In this document: positions 63,066 to 64,000 of the stretch, piece after piece
Numbering within the stretch: position 1 is the first letter of the stretch
Layout of the letters: the number at the start of each line of letters is the position of its first letter
From: Entamoeba invadens IP1
Lineage: Eukaryota; Evosea; Mastigamoebida; Endamoebidae
Direction: 5' to 3'
DNA length: 64,000 nt
Assembly (NCBI RefSeq): GCF_000330505.1
Contig: NW_004191777.1
Span: 229,224-293,223, forward strand
Program-made: the position numbers and the translations under genes
Notes under the pieces: generated by a model
The model's database searches: none
What the model was told of the DNA's origin: nothing
What the model saw: only the letters and a program-made list of their open reading frames with translations

Positions 63066-64000
63066 ATGGATAAGAAAAAGAAACAAGACCAGAATCAACA
63101 AGAAGTTCCTCAAAAGAGACAAGCAGTTATTTTGGTCGAGAACGAAATTGTTGACATGCAGTGCAACGCTGTTTGTTGTAATTATTTTAAATCAAATAGT
63201 TTGAATACTTATAAGTAGTCGATGCTTATGATACTTAACACTCCACTTATTCAATACATCGTTGAACATTTATTAGCCCAAAATATACAAGAGATATTCA
63301 TCGCGTGCAGCGAACAAAACAAACAAAAAATTCAGCTCATTCTGGACACCCCACTCAAGTCGAAGAACGTGCAATATATCGTGTGTGCAGAAACAAACAA
63401 CGCAGGCGAAATAATCAGACAAATTTCCGAATCGCCACTTTTGGATTCGAACGAGTTGATACTCATTAAGGGTGATGTCATTACGACAATGCAATTGGAA
63501 CCAATTTTGAAGTTCCATCGAGAGATATTACAGTCCGATAAAAGTCACATAGTGACAATGGTCTATAGGAAAAACCACACCGTCAACGAGTCGCGATCTA
63601 CAAACGACAAGACTGTGATCATCACAAACGCTTTAACAAACCAAATTCTTAAAGTCGATGACAGACACGACAAAACAAAGAGAAATTATCGACTCAAAAT
63701 GTGTTATAACAAAGAGACGCCAAAGATTGGAGTACACACAGATTATATGGAGACCGGAGTCTTTATCGTTACAAGACAAGGACTCTCTCTTTTTAACGAT
63801 GCGGAAAATTGCGATATCAAAGAATTTCCAGAGGCGTTTTACGCTCGAATATTAGATTTGGACGCGTTAATACACTTCCATATGCACTGCTATGTTACCA
63901 ACGAGAAAGAGTATTCGGTGAGAATACGAGATATCACAACTTTCAGAAAAGTCAGCAGCGAACTCCTTCAAAGACACGCGTATCCATATACAACCAACCT
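63066..64000 (+). CDS. eif2b5: Translation initiation factor eIF2B subunit epsilon, N-terminal part, one intron
   Basis: Exons 63066-63170 and 63219 onward, cut by the right edge. The 48-bp intron (63171-63218) starts GTTTGT and ends TAG. The protein opens with a basic lead and then QAVILVENE, the first strand of the nucleotidyltransferase-like domain. After the splice come ILNTPLIQYIVEHLL, ELILIKGDVITTMQLEP and the later strand YVTNEKEYSVRIRDITTF. The last visible residues (LLQRHAYPYTTN) match the turn ahead of the left-handed helix domain. eIF2B epsilon carries the exchange activity that reloads eIF2 with GTP; its catalytic HEAT end lies beyond the window. Confidence 0.82.

Overview
The window looks like nuclear DNA of an Entamoeba species, most likely the reptile parasite Entamoeba invadens. 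The base composition is AT-rich, genes are densely packed on both strands, and intergenic spacers are short. Introns are few and short (about 40-80 bp), mostly with a GTTTGT donor. Several starts lie just downstream of a TATA-like box and a GAACTTGAAAAT-type element. The best species clue is a secreted protein at 47180-48385 with five six-cysteine chitin-binding domains and TPSVDK linker motifs. That is the architecture of the cyst-wall Jacob lectins described from E. invadens. The species call is an inference.

Layout. 1-2048: 5' part of a RhoGEF (cut by the left edge) and a bacterial-style fused CoaBC enzyme, both on minus. 2712-4139: Sec61 alpha. 4489-7988: a Mutator-like DNA transposon with 324-bp terminal inverted repeats that look identical, a dead transposase gene and a nested SINE-like insertion. 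8634-9429: two small orphan genes. 9855-16946: TOR kinase. 17403-19064: three very small genes. 19331-26094: M20 peptidase, carbon-nitrogen hydrolase, Rab GTPase with two introns, NBS1-like FHA/BRCT protein and ribosomal protein L10. 26421-36640: a second RhoGEF, a very large helical protein with N-terminal GMS-type repeats, and an LRR-PP2C protein with altered catalytic residues. 37404-41690: GT2-GtrA fusion broken by a frameshift, GATA zinc-finger protein, START protein and an orphan with C-terminal PxT repeats. 42492-42711: tRNA-Lys and tRNA-Gly. 42824-48385: membrane-anchored papain-family peptidase, a tiny ORF, arginyl-tRNA synthetase and the Jacob-like lectin. 49061-52394: an orphan that may be related to the 41-kb one, a GPI-anchor-type surface protein and a 63-aa protein. 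52395-55256: gene-poor, with a long TTA microsatellite. 55257-64000: Rogdi/RAVE2 homologue with three exons, small orphans, La protein, a Dopey-like protein and the first part of eIF2B epsilon (cut by the right edge).

Most genes are housekeeping: protein targeting and synthesis (Sec61, L10, ArgRS, La, eIF2B, tRNAs), growth control (TOR), membrane traffic (Rab, Dopey, Rogdi), actin and Rho signalling (two RhoGEFs) and DNA repair (NBS1-like). No operon logic is expected in this eukaryote. Accessory interest lies in the nested transposon, the Jacob-like lectin, lineage-specific orphans and decayed coding fragments in the gene-poor stretches.
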